NCBI GenBank assembly: GCA_025345505.1
Contig: JANVCC010000076.1
Location: 9,387,156-9,451,155 of the forward strand
Direction: 5' to 3'
Length of the DNA stretch: 64,000 nt
Source: Todiramphus chloris collaris
Taxonomy: Eukaryota > Chordata > Aves > Coraciiformes > Alcedinidae
Positions 24,601-36,900 of this stretch are shown here, one piece after another (within the stretch, counting starts at the first letter, position 1; every line of letters begins with the position of its first letter). The notes beneath the pieces were generated by a model. The model was not told the DNA's origin. It did not search any database and was given only the letters and a program-made list of their open reading frames with translations. Made by a program: the position numbers and the translations under genes.

Positions 24601-27294
24601 GCAGAGAACTGGCATTTTGTATGTGGAATGTAAAGACCTTGTTTGTTTGTTTTAATTGCCTATTGCAATCTAAGCACGAGATGATCTGTTTGTTATGCGC
24701 CGTTTATGAAACGTGTGTAAGTGTGATACTGCTTTGATGAAAGGCATGCTGGAGGGAAGAGCTGGAGCTTTTTAATTTGGTTTCTGTGCCTCTGCCTGCT
24801 TGTCTGGGAAGGCTTTCTCTAAATCTCTGACAGTGGTGAGAGCTACTTGAGAAGCTGCCCTTGGCCTGGCCAAGTCTGGGCTCACCAGCACAATTCCATT
24901 ATTTCTGTTGGATTTTATTATTGCAAGCAGCTTACACAGCTGTGTAGTGGGAATGTTTAACCCAGGAACAAGACAAACTTCCATAAGCTGCTTAATTCTG
25001 ACTTGGGACTGTTCCTTCACATCAATTGAAATAATTACCTCTTAGAAGCTGTAGAGGAAAAGAATGTAAAAAGAAAATTAATCTAATTAAATGGAGGTAG
25101 AAAGCAGTGTCTGAGTAGACAAATCTTAAGCCTTAGCCAATTTTCAAAGGTTACATTATCCTTTTTGTCCCTGGAAATCTTTCATTCTACTTTTCTCCTC
25201 TCCTCTTGTATTTTTATCATTAGTTTTAAGTAACAGGAAAATCTTTAAAAAATATACTTTTATACACTTACAATATTTTTCTTTTTTATATGTATAAAAA
25301 AAGTCATCCAACACAATGGCCTGAGCTACCCCAGCAGCATCAATGTCTTGAACACTACTGCTGTTCTCCCAAGAGCAAGGGTCTTTATTTGTAGTGTTTG
25401 CAGCCAAATTTCAGCTTGGGCAGCTGTTCTGCTTCCTCTAATTCCTTCTTCATAAACTGTGGAGTTGCTCTCCTCTTCACTAGCACAAAGTATTGATGCA
25501 CATGGGGTAGAAAATCGGGCTCTGACCTCCCATGGGGGAGCTAGTACAAGGCAGAGGGAGATACAGTGATTTAAACAATGGCATAGTGGCCTTTATTTTT
25601 TTCCTAATTCCAAAAGAGTTCTTAGGTTTTTTTCACAGCTGCTTACTTGGTGGAACTGAATATGGTGACCTCCAGTTCTTTCTCTGTCAGTGGCCAGCCT
25701 AAAGCTGTCATTAAATGTATAACGCTAGGATTCATTTTCCTTGGGTGTGTTGCTTTGTGCTTCTTTCTGCTGGATCTTACCTGTCACTTTATTGAAAAGT
25801 GTTGTAAGGTCCTTCAGGTCTCGCAGCCCAATCTCGCCCTTACTCTTCTGAATGTACTTGCATCACTGCCACGCTTCCTGTCTTACCACTCACACCTTTT
25901 TCAGGGATATGAATGAATAAAATCTAACATCACAAACTCAATAGATTCCACAAATTGCTTCCCTCCACTACGAGTACTGACCGACTATCCATAGCCCATC
26001 TCCTCCAGCTTCTATCTTTCAGCCAATTGCTTATTCATTCCTGGACCTTACTCCTCTTCTGCTTAGTTTTCTTAAAAGCCTTCGGTGAAGGACTTTGTTG
26101 TTTTTGGTGTTTTTTTTTTTAAAAAAGGCATGTTATAGCAACAGTTTTGCTGTTCTTGCTGATTTCTTCAAATACTTAATCTGAAGGACAAGACTTCCTC
26201 TCCAGACCCTGTGCTGGAGTCTGTACGTGATACATAGGTCCAAGGAGGCTTTGTTTTTATAGATGTCCAGTAATTCTACCTCCTAGAAACTGCTTTGTTT
26301 TTGATTTGATTGTCATCCTCTGACCTATCATTTACGTAAGGTAAAGAATTTCCATTTTTGCATACTAAGAAACATTCTTCTGAACTGTGTGGTGTTCTAC
26401 ACTTGTTTGGCTTTTTCTTGCAATTTTTTAAGCTCCCTCTGTCTTCATTTGAATCTCTAGTATCCTGGTCCCTTCACAGTTTGAATGAAGTTCACCCCTC
26501 TTGTTCAGGCTTTTTCCAGATGTGTATTTTCATAAATTGAAGAAAACAGCCTTTTGGAGTTTTGTTCTTCAGACAAATTTGTATTGGCTTCATATTCCAC
26601 CTAGATCAAATAGACGTGTCCTAGGAAAAGACACCGTTTAATTGCAGAAGATTGACTGTTGCCTTAATGCTAGGAAGAGACAAGTCATCACAGTTGAAAA
26701 CATTTGGAACTGGGATTTGTGTTTAATGTTTAGCTAAAGAGGTCTTGTACAGCAAAGACATCCTCGATTCTATGTTGATTTGCTTGTGGAAGCATGGGAT
26801 TTTTAAATCCACACACACAGCCCCCCCAAAAAAAAGAAACCAAAAAAACCCCCAGGAATGTAGCGGATCAAGAAATTTATCCAGCCTCTGCTTCAGAATA
26901 TTCCAAGTGTTCATGAATATATTGAGCTGATGATGGGGTTAGTGATGCATTGTAGAAATGTTAAAATTTCAGATAGTCCTGCTCCGTTCATGTAGCAATA
27001 ATGAAGAAGGCTGTATTATGGATAATTTAGATAATCTGCAGGGAAACTAAAGCACTGACTGTGAAGGAGAATGTGGCGTGTTGTCCCCCTAGGCCACGGA
27101 GCACTCCATTTGCTGGAATAGCTCCTAACTGCTATTTAGTGGGCAGCTAGTGGAAAATAAAATTGCTTCAGGCAATTGAGAATCTTATTCTGTATTATTA
27201 ATGTTTGCAGTCTGGGTGAAGAACAGGGTAAACTGACGCCACTGGTACTAAGGGGGGAAAAGCTTGATATCTTCATTTAGCAAAGTTTCTTTTA
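21601..27294. other. Non-coding stretch, no gene seen
   Basis: I find no supported gene. The part at 22290-22440 is AT-rich with few CpGs and looks single-copy. Short frames on both strands (for example 21596-21883, 24772-25020, 25647-25916) have no domains. Purine and pyrimidine runs near 26.12 and 26.82 kb are simple-sequence noise. Confidence 0.5.
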
Positions 27295-27320
27295 GGGGTG
27301 GGTGATTGTTTGGGTTGGGG
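27295..27320 (+). other. Candidate G-quadruplex motif
   Basis: Four G-runs (GGGG, GGG, GGG, GGGG) lie within 26 bp, separated by loops of 1, 9 and 2 bases. The 9-base loop is longer than the common 7-base limit. More G-rich sequence follows to about 27.36 kb. Confidence 0.55.
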
Positions 27321-28063
27321 TTTTGCTGAAGGTGGAGGGAGGTGGCATTGGTGGGGGGTAGAAGTAGTAGATAGGACATCTTCTTCAGGCAGTCAGTGGC
27401 TTCTGCTATCAAATGGCCACCCACAAGTTTCTTGTTGGTCAAGGTGATAATCCCTGGTTTGCATGAATTTATGAAAGACATTAATTAGAGACCTTTATGG
27501 AAAACAGGAGGTAGCAGAAGTGCGTGTTGTACAAGGAATGTTTCACGCACTGGAAGCTGGCGAGGTTCACCATGGCATGCTGAAATCCTCTGGTGAAATA
27601 AGCACATAGATTGTGTATGCTGGGAAGTGGTGGGATTAGCAGGGTAGGTTTCCACTAAGGAAATATGAAAGCTTTCACAGTCTCTGGTTTAATTTCTTTG
27701 GGTGGTTCGTTGTTTGCTTGCTTGGGTTTTGTTGGTTGATTTTTTAAATAAGCTAAAATGAAGCCAGCTTTAGGGTGCTGAAATAATTATTATTCTGTAT
27801 AAATCTGCTATTAATCTGCATAAAAATTATTAATTTTTAATTACTAAAGTTATTAATCTGTATTTAAGAAACCCTCAAAAACCCAAAAGCAAACTTTCAG
27901 TTGATCTGTGAATCCACGTGTCCACTTACACATAAAAAATTTACAGGCATACATACTACTATTAAATATGATGGTGAGAGGAAAAACAAAACAGTGATAT
28001 ATAAAAGACACTGGAGTCGAGGAGGGCTGTGGGAAGAGTTCAGCAGGAAACCTTTTCTTCCAG

Positions 28064-28198
28064 GTTCCCCACACACTAGCCCTGGAGAAGACTTTTGTAT
28101 CTCAAAAATAGATTTCCCTGCTGACATCACCTGGATTAAGAGTCTGCATGACTTGATCAAGAAGAAGAAGCAGTGTGTGTTAGAACTTGTGAATGAGG
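28064..28198 (+). other. Exon-like segment, plus strand, unknown product
   Basis: An acceptor (CCTTTTCTTCCAG) precedes 135 nt with one frame open for 44 codons, in phase needing one preceding base and out phase 1 at a fair donor (GAGG|GTGAAC). The peptide includes PGEDFCISKIDFPADITW and a basic KKKK run. No family was recognised. If no splice occurs, the frame reaches a stop (TAA) at about 28216-28218, which would also fit a terminal exon. It sits about 600 bp from a CR1 fragment on the opposite strand but does not overlap it. Confidence 0.15.
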
Positions 28199-28798
28199 GT
28201 GAACAAACTTGTGGATAAACTCTACTGTCCTTATTCAGTGCTTATGTTTCTTTCCCAGAGAGAGGTCTGGGCAAGAGCTGAAATTGCTGGGCTGGGTGGT
28301 GTGTGACTGTATGACACATGATGCATGGCAGACCCCCTGTCCTAGACAGACGTCCAAGTTTTTCAGAATCGATATAAATCTTTGGAGATCTTGTTGATCG
28401 CTGTCTGGAATGAATCCATAACTACCAACTGCACTGTTTAATTCCAAAATTCTATGTGATGAATTTTAAATGAAGTGGATTGAGCAGGCACATCAAGTGC
28501 TGAAATCCCTATTAGCAGATGAGAGTTGGAGAACACATGAAATTAACGTTAGTGGTAGATCAAAGCCAGAAATCTGCATGTTGGGATCGCTGGGAAGCAA
28601 AAAGCAGCAAACTGCAGCTTCTGTTAAATCCTGAACCTAAACCAGTTAGGTTTTATCTAGGAGCATATGGAAGGGGAAGATGAGAAGAACTACATTCAAA
28701 AGCTATTGAGGAAAAATAATTAGGTGACAAGTGAGATAACAGCTACATGTCATGATGAGAGCTTTTATTTGGATTCTCCCTGGTTCGCTTTTGAAGCA

Positions 28799-28940
28799 TC
28801 ATAGAATCACAGAATTGTTTTGGTTGGAAGAGACCTTTAAGATCGAGTCCAACTGTTAACCCAGCACTGCCAGGTCACCACTAAACCATGTCCCTCGGCA
28901 CCACATCTCCACAGCTTTTATATACCTGCAGGGATGGGTC
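28799..28940 (-). mobile_element. CR1 LINE 3' end, 5'-truncated
   Basis: The segment begins with TCATAGAATCACAGAATTG, the reverse complement of the CR1 terminal octamer tail, followed by TTGGTTGGAAGAGACC and GAGTCCAACTG, then CCATGTCCCTCGG.ACCACATCT, the known order for avian CR1 read from the 3' end. About 140 bp survive. CR1 copies are typically 5'-truncated on insertion and lack target-site duplications. Confidence 0.93.
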
Positions 28941-29289
28941 CATAGGCAATAGATAGCAAACAAATGCCCGGCTATGAAACAAACAATTGGTTTTCTCCTT
29001 TTTGAACGCTTGCCACAACAGAGATAAGGTTGCACTAATTATTCCTTTGCCACATTGTTTTCCACTTGAGTAATTTCCTTTGGTGTGTTGGCCACGGTAC
29101 AGTGTGCTATTCTGCAGCACCCCATCTGTTGTTAAGTGTAAATGTATTTGACAGTATAATTCCATACAACCCTGACTTTCAGTACTCCCTTCTACCATCA
29201 CACCTTTTGATTTTTCTGTTTGGAGAGAACTGTTTCTGAACTTATTGCAGGATATTTTCACTTGTAAAGCCTGTACTGATTTTATATTC

Positions 29290-29330
29290 TACACACACTC
29301 CCACACACACCCCCCTTATCCCCCCCCCAG
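29290..29330. repeat. Imperfect CA repeat followed by C9
   Basis: ACACACAC and CACACACAC units are interrupted by short C runs and are followed by nine C bases (29320-29328). This is a low-complexity microsatellite. Confidence 0.8.
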
Positions 29331-30147
29331 TTAAGCTATATGGCTTTACTTTTAGGGTGTATTGTCTGGAACTGTTTTTTTTTTTTTTGAGGACAGAAAT
29401 GTCTTCAGTAGAATTCTGGAGTATAATTCCACTTTCTAACCAGTGTTGCATTCCAAAGCTGGTCTGAGGAGGCTGCAAATCAGAACTTTTCTCCCTTCCA
29501 TCTCCTAAATTCTGGTCCATGGTGTGCTGTGTGACCAGCTGAGAAGTCTCAGGACTGTAACAGAAGGAGCAGATACAGCTAGTGGTGGTTCAATAAGACA
29601 TTAAACTACTGTCTGCTGATGAGATTTACCTCATCCTTTTTCTTCAGGGAAAAATCGATCCCTGATGTTCTGGATGCCACTGTGCCTCTAGTCTCAGCTT
29701 GCTGTGAGAATGTACAGTATTCAATGCTAACACACACAGTGGTTGTACATCCATTGACTGCCCTGTGTCTCTAATTTGCTATGGGAACAGGGAGGAGCAT
29801 TGCTGCTGCTTGACAAATGGAGAAGCTGTTTCAAAGAATGCTGAAGTTTCTGTTGGGAATGGGTCTCCACATCTATTGAGGTAGGTTATGTTGCCTGTAA
29901 CAGATGAAATCGTGGCTAAAAGTGAAGCTGCAGAGGCAAGAATCCTCTTTGGCTGATATTGATGGAGGAGAATTGGCTGGTTTTATCCTTTCAGACACAA
30001 AACTACTTGGGGCCTTTCTGATGAGAGAGGTTTCTTCCAGCCCCCAGAAGAAGCCTTAGGAACCCACAAGAGGCATTAACTACAGTGCTCTTTGGCCAAA
30101 GACCAGCTTTCCTCACCTTGGGTATTTATTAACCATTCTCTCTTTTC

Positions 30148-30460
30148 ACAGAATAGTTGAGGTTGGAACAAACCTCTTGAGACTGCTTAGTCCAACATCC
30201 CTGACTAAAGCAAAGTCAGCTGGAGAAGGTTGCCCAGGACAGTGTGCAATCAGGTTATGAATATCTCCAAGGATGGACAATTTACAACCTCCCTGGGCAA
30301 TCTGTTTCAGTGTTCGACCAGCTCTGCAGTAAAAGCACTGTTCTTGTGTGTTCACATGGAATTGCCTGTGCCTCAGTTTGTGCCTATTGCCTCTTGTCTT
30401 CTCACATGGCACCATGTCTGGCTCCATCTTTTTTTAAGCCCTCCCCTTGGGCATCTATAA
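30148..30460 (-). mobile_element. CR1 LINE 3' end, diverged
   Basis: Starting at CACAGAATAGTTGAGGTTGG, the sequence follows the reverse-complement CR1 order: CTTAGTCCAACATCCCTG, AAGTCAGCTGGAGAAGGTTGCCCAGGAC (split here), the CCTCCCTGGGCAATCTGTT block, and the GCCTATTGCCTCTTGTC block. Around 310 bp are present, longer and more diverged than the 28.8-kb copy. Reading frames in this interval (for example 30146-30427 minus, 30230-30522 plus) are therefore repeat-derived. Confidence 0.92.
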
Positions 30461-30896
30461 GCACTGAAGAATATTTAAGCTGCTGTGTAAGTACTATATC
30501 AGTAAGAGGGAACAAGAGGTGACTTTGGTAATGACTTATGTCCTATTCTGTGCTGAAATCATTGGGTAAAAGAAAATAATGACAATATAAGCTAAAATGA
30601 CAGTTCTACCCCCTTTTTTGGTGGGGATTTTTGTCAAAATATTTGTTTTCAGTAACTCCACAACTTCGGTTTCATGCGCATATTGCTCTTCTGATTGCTG
30701 GGGAAAGCACCAGGTGAGACCTTCAGCAGCCATTCCTTAGAAACCAAGAGCCAGATCTATGATTATTAAGGCTCACTAGCTGAGGAGATGTGCACTTGCT
30801 TCATCCTTTGAGAAGCAAGATGGAAAACAACCTGCTTTTGGGTGCTCTGTGGAAATAGGTAAATAGGTTGTAGTTGAGCATTGTCATGTACGATCT

Positions 30897-30922
30897 TGGG
30901 TGGGGGGGTGGTGGTGGTGTTG
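30897..30922 (+). repeat. G-rich GGT microsatellite
   Basis: A G7 run is followed by four GGT units. It has some potential to form a G-quadruplex. No gene is adjacent. Confidence 0.7.
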
Positions 30923-33900
30923 GATGTGGAGAGAGGACAGGGGGCATGGTGCAGTTATGAACCTTACAGTTGTCCATCCTAGAACTGAGTTTACATGGGG
31001 CTTGGTAGCCTCAGACAGATGGTGCTTCTCAGAAGCTTGTGTAAGACTGGACTTCTCTTTGTCAGAATCTAAAATCCCTGTTACCAGTAAAGCTGGTAAA
31101 ACTGGCAGTTAGCCTACAAAGTGTTTTATCTCAGATGTACAAATCCTTCTTGGATTCCTTGGGGGCTACCACAAAATGAAAATCACCCTAACTTCCCTCA
31201 ATTCTAGCCTATGTTGAGGCAGCTCCCAAGGACAGGAAGGTTGTTGGTCCAGCACATCTGCTGGTTGCAGCGAAGATACAGGAGGTGGATGCTGATGTAA
31301 AAAAATCTAAGTACAGAGAAGCAGGGGATATAGTCTGGTTTTCATCAAAGTGTGGTGTTTATGGTTTAAGGACATGCTTTATTTTTGCTCTTTAGATCAT
31401 ACCAAAGAGCAACTGTCCTGAGGTAGGATTTCCTTCCTTGGTAGGGTTACCAACTCCTTTAGTCTCTCTGCAGCACGGGGTGTGCAGTCTCCTCGTTAGC
31501 CACAACAGTGCTGTCATTACAGGGTGATCATAGAGGAAAATGATGCAGGAACAATTCCAAGTGGTGTCCCGCTACAGTGCAGCACTCCTGTTTGAGTCTC
31601 TTGAGCTCCAATGTACAAATATTATCACTGTATCAACCAAAAACCTCAGAGAAAATGTCTTGAAAATGTGATCCCGTAGAAGGACCTTGCTGGGGGCAGG
31701 TAACATAGCCAGGAGACTCTGGTGAGATGATCTGTTACTTCTAGGCAGCATGCTGTGACTGGTCCACTGGGCTTTACGGGTCCATTTAAATTGGATATAT
31801 GCAGGCAGTGCATTATTTATAATCAAAAGCATGAATAATTCAACATGCCTGGTCATAGCAGGTACCTAGCTTGTGTCAGAAGCCTGTAGTAGATACTTGT
31901 TTTCAGAATTGAGAAGAGACTATCTGATAAGTCTGTTTTCCTTGCAAGCACCTCTTTGCTTTTTCTGCTCTTCTTCTGTGTTTTTCTAGTTTGGCTGTGT
32001 CTCTCGTATGGGGCAGAAGAACAGATGTGTTCTCCAGATGAATATGGGAATAACATAGAGATAACATGCTAGGTCTAAACCAAATGATGTAAACAACTTC
32101 AGGATCAACACATTAGTTTCTTTTCTGTTTCATTGTGATGAAGACAGAAGCATGTTCTACTCAAGGACTTAAGTGCAGTGTAACAGAGGGATAGGACAGT
32201 GCTCCTGGCCAAACAAACCCAGCCTGCTGTGCTCTGCTGTCCCCTGGCATGAGTTGTGGCCACCCAGCCTTGTTGCAAGGTGCGTGTCGGCACCTTTAGG
32301 CTCAGATATTCAATCTGCACAGTTTAGCCTGAATGTACTCATGAGATGGTGTCTGTGTGTGAAAACTCAGGCACCCGATGCAGAAATGGGCCATGTGTGT
32401 GATGGGTGCAGACTGCAATTGGAACAGTGCTGATAAAATAGCTGGTGTTGAGGCCACTGCCTTGTGTAGTCATGCAGGGTACTTCTTGGAGATGTCAGCT
32501 CAAGGCCAGATGCACTGGAACACTGAAATGCAGTTACTGCCAACACAATGTTATTTCCCTGCCAAATTTTTCTTTTCTTTCCTTTCCTTCAGTCCCTCCT
32601 TAGGGATATCTAAAATCCAGAGGCTGGAGAAAGCATTTCAGCTGCCTGTTCTCATCTCCTTACAATCAGCAACCTGAGTTAGGGCCTTCTAGTAAGACAT
32701 TTGCTGCTGCTTGCTCTTCTCTGAGCTTTGGACATCGAGTCCAGTGCAAGCAACGTTCTATTCTACATTTGCCTGTCCATTCTGAGTCTGAGCTGTTCTG
32801 AGTGAGGTCAATAGCTGTTTTACTTGTTCCTGCCTAGTCCCAAGAGCAACCAGATAATTGCAGTCATATTTGCAAGCAGTAGACATCCTGAACAGTTCTG
32901 AAAAGGCAGTTCTTCAGAACACGTGTCGGGGTAGGGGTGTTTTACACAGAAATAAATGCAGCAGAGATAGGCAGGTTTCCTGCAAGTGAAAATGCAAGTG
33001 CTCTAGCTGTCAACAGTTGACTGTTTCTGAAGAATTGTTGAGGTGTTTTACTGGGAACTACAATACTGACCCATGCTTCCTATCTGTATGACTGCAGATA
33101 ACATTATTTTCTGTGTCTCAGGTCCCAATTTGTACACCACCCTAAGATCTCTTATCAAAGCACTGACCTTAGCTGACATGTCTTAACAGGAAAAATATAA
33201 AATCTAATAGAATCACAGAAGGGTAGAAAATGGAATATCATCTATTCCATATATAATATAAAAATACAGAATGCATTTTTATTTCGTATATAAATAAGAA
33301 ATGCTTAATATATAAAATAAACATAATACAGGAAAAGAAAGTGTTCTCTAGCAGTGTGGTGGTACCCTTAGCTGGGAATAAGCAGTAAGATCTGTTTCAA
33401 ATCCTATGTTTAAAAAACAAACAAACAAAAAGAAATCCAGACAAAGTAGTGTGAATTCTTCATGATAGATTTTTCCTGTTTTGACATCTTAGTGACTGCC
33501 TGTAACTCCCCTGTGCACGTGCAGTCAGTGACAGGGTCATGTTGCCACCTCCCCTTGTTTTGCTCTCTTAGAAAAGACAGGTTCTGTGATCCAGTGTGAG
33601 GATTAAGCTCATTGTGGCAAAAACCCAGAAGATGAAAGCTTCACAGAATTGCAGTATGATCATTAGATAGCAGATTCACTTCTTGGTGGTACTGGACTAA
33701 GAAGGGAAAATTCCTCCCAGGTACAGCAAACGATCAAAGAACTAAGTCCACTTTAGAATGCGTGACCTGAAGCAGAGATGGGACATAGGCATAGAAGGTT
33801 TACAAAGGAATGAGAGGTCTGTGGTGTAACACACAGAATTGGCTACCAAGTGACCTCAGTGCTTCTGCTGTTGGTTCTGCTGTAAGATCCTCTTTTGTCC

Positions 33901-36900
33901 TACAAGGGCAAACCAATAAGGGGAAGAAGAAATTCTATTCCAGTGGTGGCTTGCATATACAATTTATGATCTGAAAAGCAGAATCTGAGAGTCTTTTTCA
34001 GGGGAGGAGAACGTGAGCTGTGATTAAACCCTGTTACACGTTCAGGACAGCCAGTCGCAGGTGAAACACCAGTGTGAGATTCTCTGCCCATGAAGAGCTG
34101 AGCTGATTGATGAGCTCTAGAAGTCAAAACTCAGGTACCTAACTCCAAACTTAATTTCCATCCACTGCTTGATTTTCTTTTTTTTTTTTTTTAAGGTACT
34201 CCTGGAAAATCTAAAATATAAATCATATGCAAGTGATGAAGGAATTTGGGGCCCAAAAGCTGTTTTGTTTGCAGCTATTCTCCACAAACTTTGCTGTCTG
34301 CATCATAGCCAGTGCCTGTCATTACCTGCTTGTAGGAGAAAGAGAGCGAGCTTTTCTCAAAGCTGTATTGGCAAGATATTTACTGCTCAAACTCCTACTT
34401 CTTATAGGTACTTGGAGACCAGTAGTGTGCTGTGATGGATTTGTATGTCAGTGTTGCTACCATAAATCCAGAATAAAGTTTTGTAAAGAAGTGTGAAGGG
34501 AAGAAATAGATGGGATGTTAAACATATGTGTGCATTGGTTTGGTTTAGGCTGTGTACATTTAGCATTCTCTGATAACTGCAGAATCAAAATAGTTTTTAA
34601 ATAATGGGATATTTATTCCCATAAAACCCTATCTGTAAAAGTGAGATAATGCTCCTCTGCTTATCTGGGAAACCAAGGCAGGGCAAGATTAATGCAGAAT
34701 TTCTTTGGATGGAAGCAGCCTGGTTTTAGCATGTGTTTCTAGGGCAAGCTTCTTGGAATAAAAAGTACCTAGAAGGCATTGTAGGGTGAGATCTGTATTA
34801 GCTCCACTGAAAATCGGGCCCCCTCTTCTGCAATTTCTGTCACCAGTGGTTGGCCAGGTCACATGTGGAGGTGAAAAGGTCAGAAAGCATGTAAGCATGA
34901 ATGCAGATGGAAGAGGGCAGGTATCCAGATAACCAAGAACTTCACATGCGTAAATGTTCCATGATGAAAACACCACCTATCTGAGAGAGACTGGCTCAAA
35001 CTGAGAAGAGAAAAACAGTAGAGAAAAACAAGTAGTACCCAGTGCAGCACTAATATTTCATCCAAGAAACCACCATGTGCTTTTTCAAGAGCAGAAGGGA
35101 TGTGCACAAAGCTATCCTGTCTGGTGCTCAGTAGTGACCCTTGGCTAGCCCAGGGTTTGTGAGGGCTTTGCTGATCTTACCACATACACTGCATCCTACG
35201 TTTGACATCATGCCTGGATGCTTCCACCTCAAAATAAAAAAAAGACACCTGATGTAATGTCTTCAATACTGGGGAGTAGGACTATCATCAGTAACTCCCC
35301 TGAGGGCTCGGAAGATGGAGCAAGGTAGGGGAAGGATTTGCATGCTTTGAATGCAATGTGCCCGATGGTGCGCAGCTTGCAGGAGAGCATCTAAAATTCT
35401 GCACTTTGACTGAAAAACTCTGTTGGTGGATTGAAGGCAGCAGCTCTGTGTTCAGGAGCCAGAGCAAGGCCACCTATTCCCAGTTACCCCCAGTGCCACT
35501 CCGTGAATGCCAAACTGAACTCCAGTGGTGTACAAGAGAGCCTTCCTGTACTGTTTTGCATCTGGATTGACTAGGAGTTAATTAAGCTCGTTCCTGTCTG
35601 ATAGGTCTGTGGGGGATTAGCTGAAATAATTCTGTTAAGTTTTTAGTGGAGAAGTGTCTCCCTGAGGATAAAAAGCATGCTCACTAAACATTTGGTGACA
35701 GACTCTACAGAGATGGAGGCCTTGGGCTTGAATTCCTTCTTCAGCCCCAGATACCCTCCGTCAGGGCCACCAAAGCAGTGTAGGAATCCTGCGATTACAC
35801 CCTCTCTGGCATCTCCCCCTCTGGGATAAATTAAGGGCTTCATTTTGCAGGTCTATCAATTTGGCAGCTTTTTACCCAGCACTGAATTTAGTGAAGGTTG
35901 AAGGAAATTGCTAAGCATATATTTGGATTTATGGACACCTCCCTGTGAGATGTGTTCCTTCTGAATATCATTCAGACTAGGAAATAAGTTAAATGAAGGT
36001 GTAATCCTGTGGTGTAAGATCTTCCAGACCAGCTTTTACCTTGGGCAGCATAAACTTTTCTTTCATGTGTTCTACTCTGATTCCAACACCCACCTACCCT
36101 CGGTATATATTTGCCCCTCTCATTTCTTGAAGTTCTTCACCTAACCACTACTTATCAATCCTAGTGACACTTTAAGGCTCCACTTTCCTGTTGTCTTCCT
36201 TGAGCCAGGGCATGGATTGTCTTGCCTTTCTTACTCTTGCCGTGCTGTGCTTTGGTGCAGGTGTGAGCATGGATCCTGCCACAGAGCACAGCAACTTCGC
36301 TAGGCTTCTGCATCTCATTTCTTTGCTGACAAGCAGAACTGGATTGGATATTATGGGATGACAAAGCCAGAGATTTGAGATATTACTGTGTCAGATATTC
36401 TTGTATCAAACCAAGACTCGTTTGAAGTTTCTGAATAATAATAATAAAAAAAAAAAATTCGAAAGCAAAGTATCAGCTGAAGCCAAATATTTTATTTAAA
36501 CTAACTGCCTCAATTTCAAAGCAATCACTCTAAACCAAAGAAAGAGAATTCTTCATTTTTAAAAATGTCAGAACAAAGTGTTGGCTGACTTTGAAATACT
36601 TTTAAGATGCAAATTTTAAAAACATTGTAACTCCTCAGCAAAAAAATATTGCTCTGCAAATTGGTGAACTCCCGGGAAGCATTTTGTGGAGCACTTTCTG
36701 AACAGCGCTATCAAACCTTAGCTGTCTTTGCTTTCTCCTGAGATAGAGTCCTGGACTAGCATAAGCACCTTAGCTCCAGTTATGGCTGGTTAATTCCATT
36801 CTGCACCAAGCTCTGTGGTGGAAGAGCACTGTGCACATGGACACAGCCCACCGAGGGGCTGGGCAGAGCATCCTGTGTCCATTGCAGGCAGCACCAGCAG

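Noticed and set aside
33207-33223. CR1 tail-like string
   Set aside because: Only about 17 bp match and no CR1 body follows, so it is not listed as an element.
36161-36364. Minus-strand frame with a KKGK..AQGR pattern, considered as a decayed ribosomal protein (RPL36A-like) processed pseudogene
   Set aside because: Only a handful of residues agree, spacing is off by one, and the flanks do not continue the match. It looks like coincidence.
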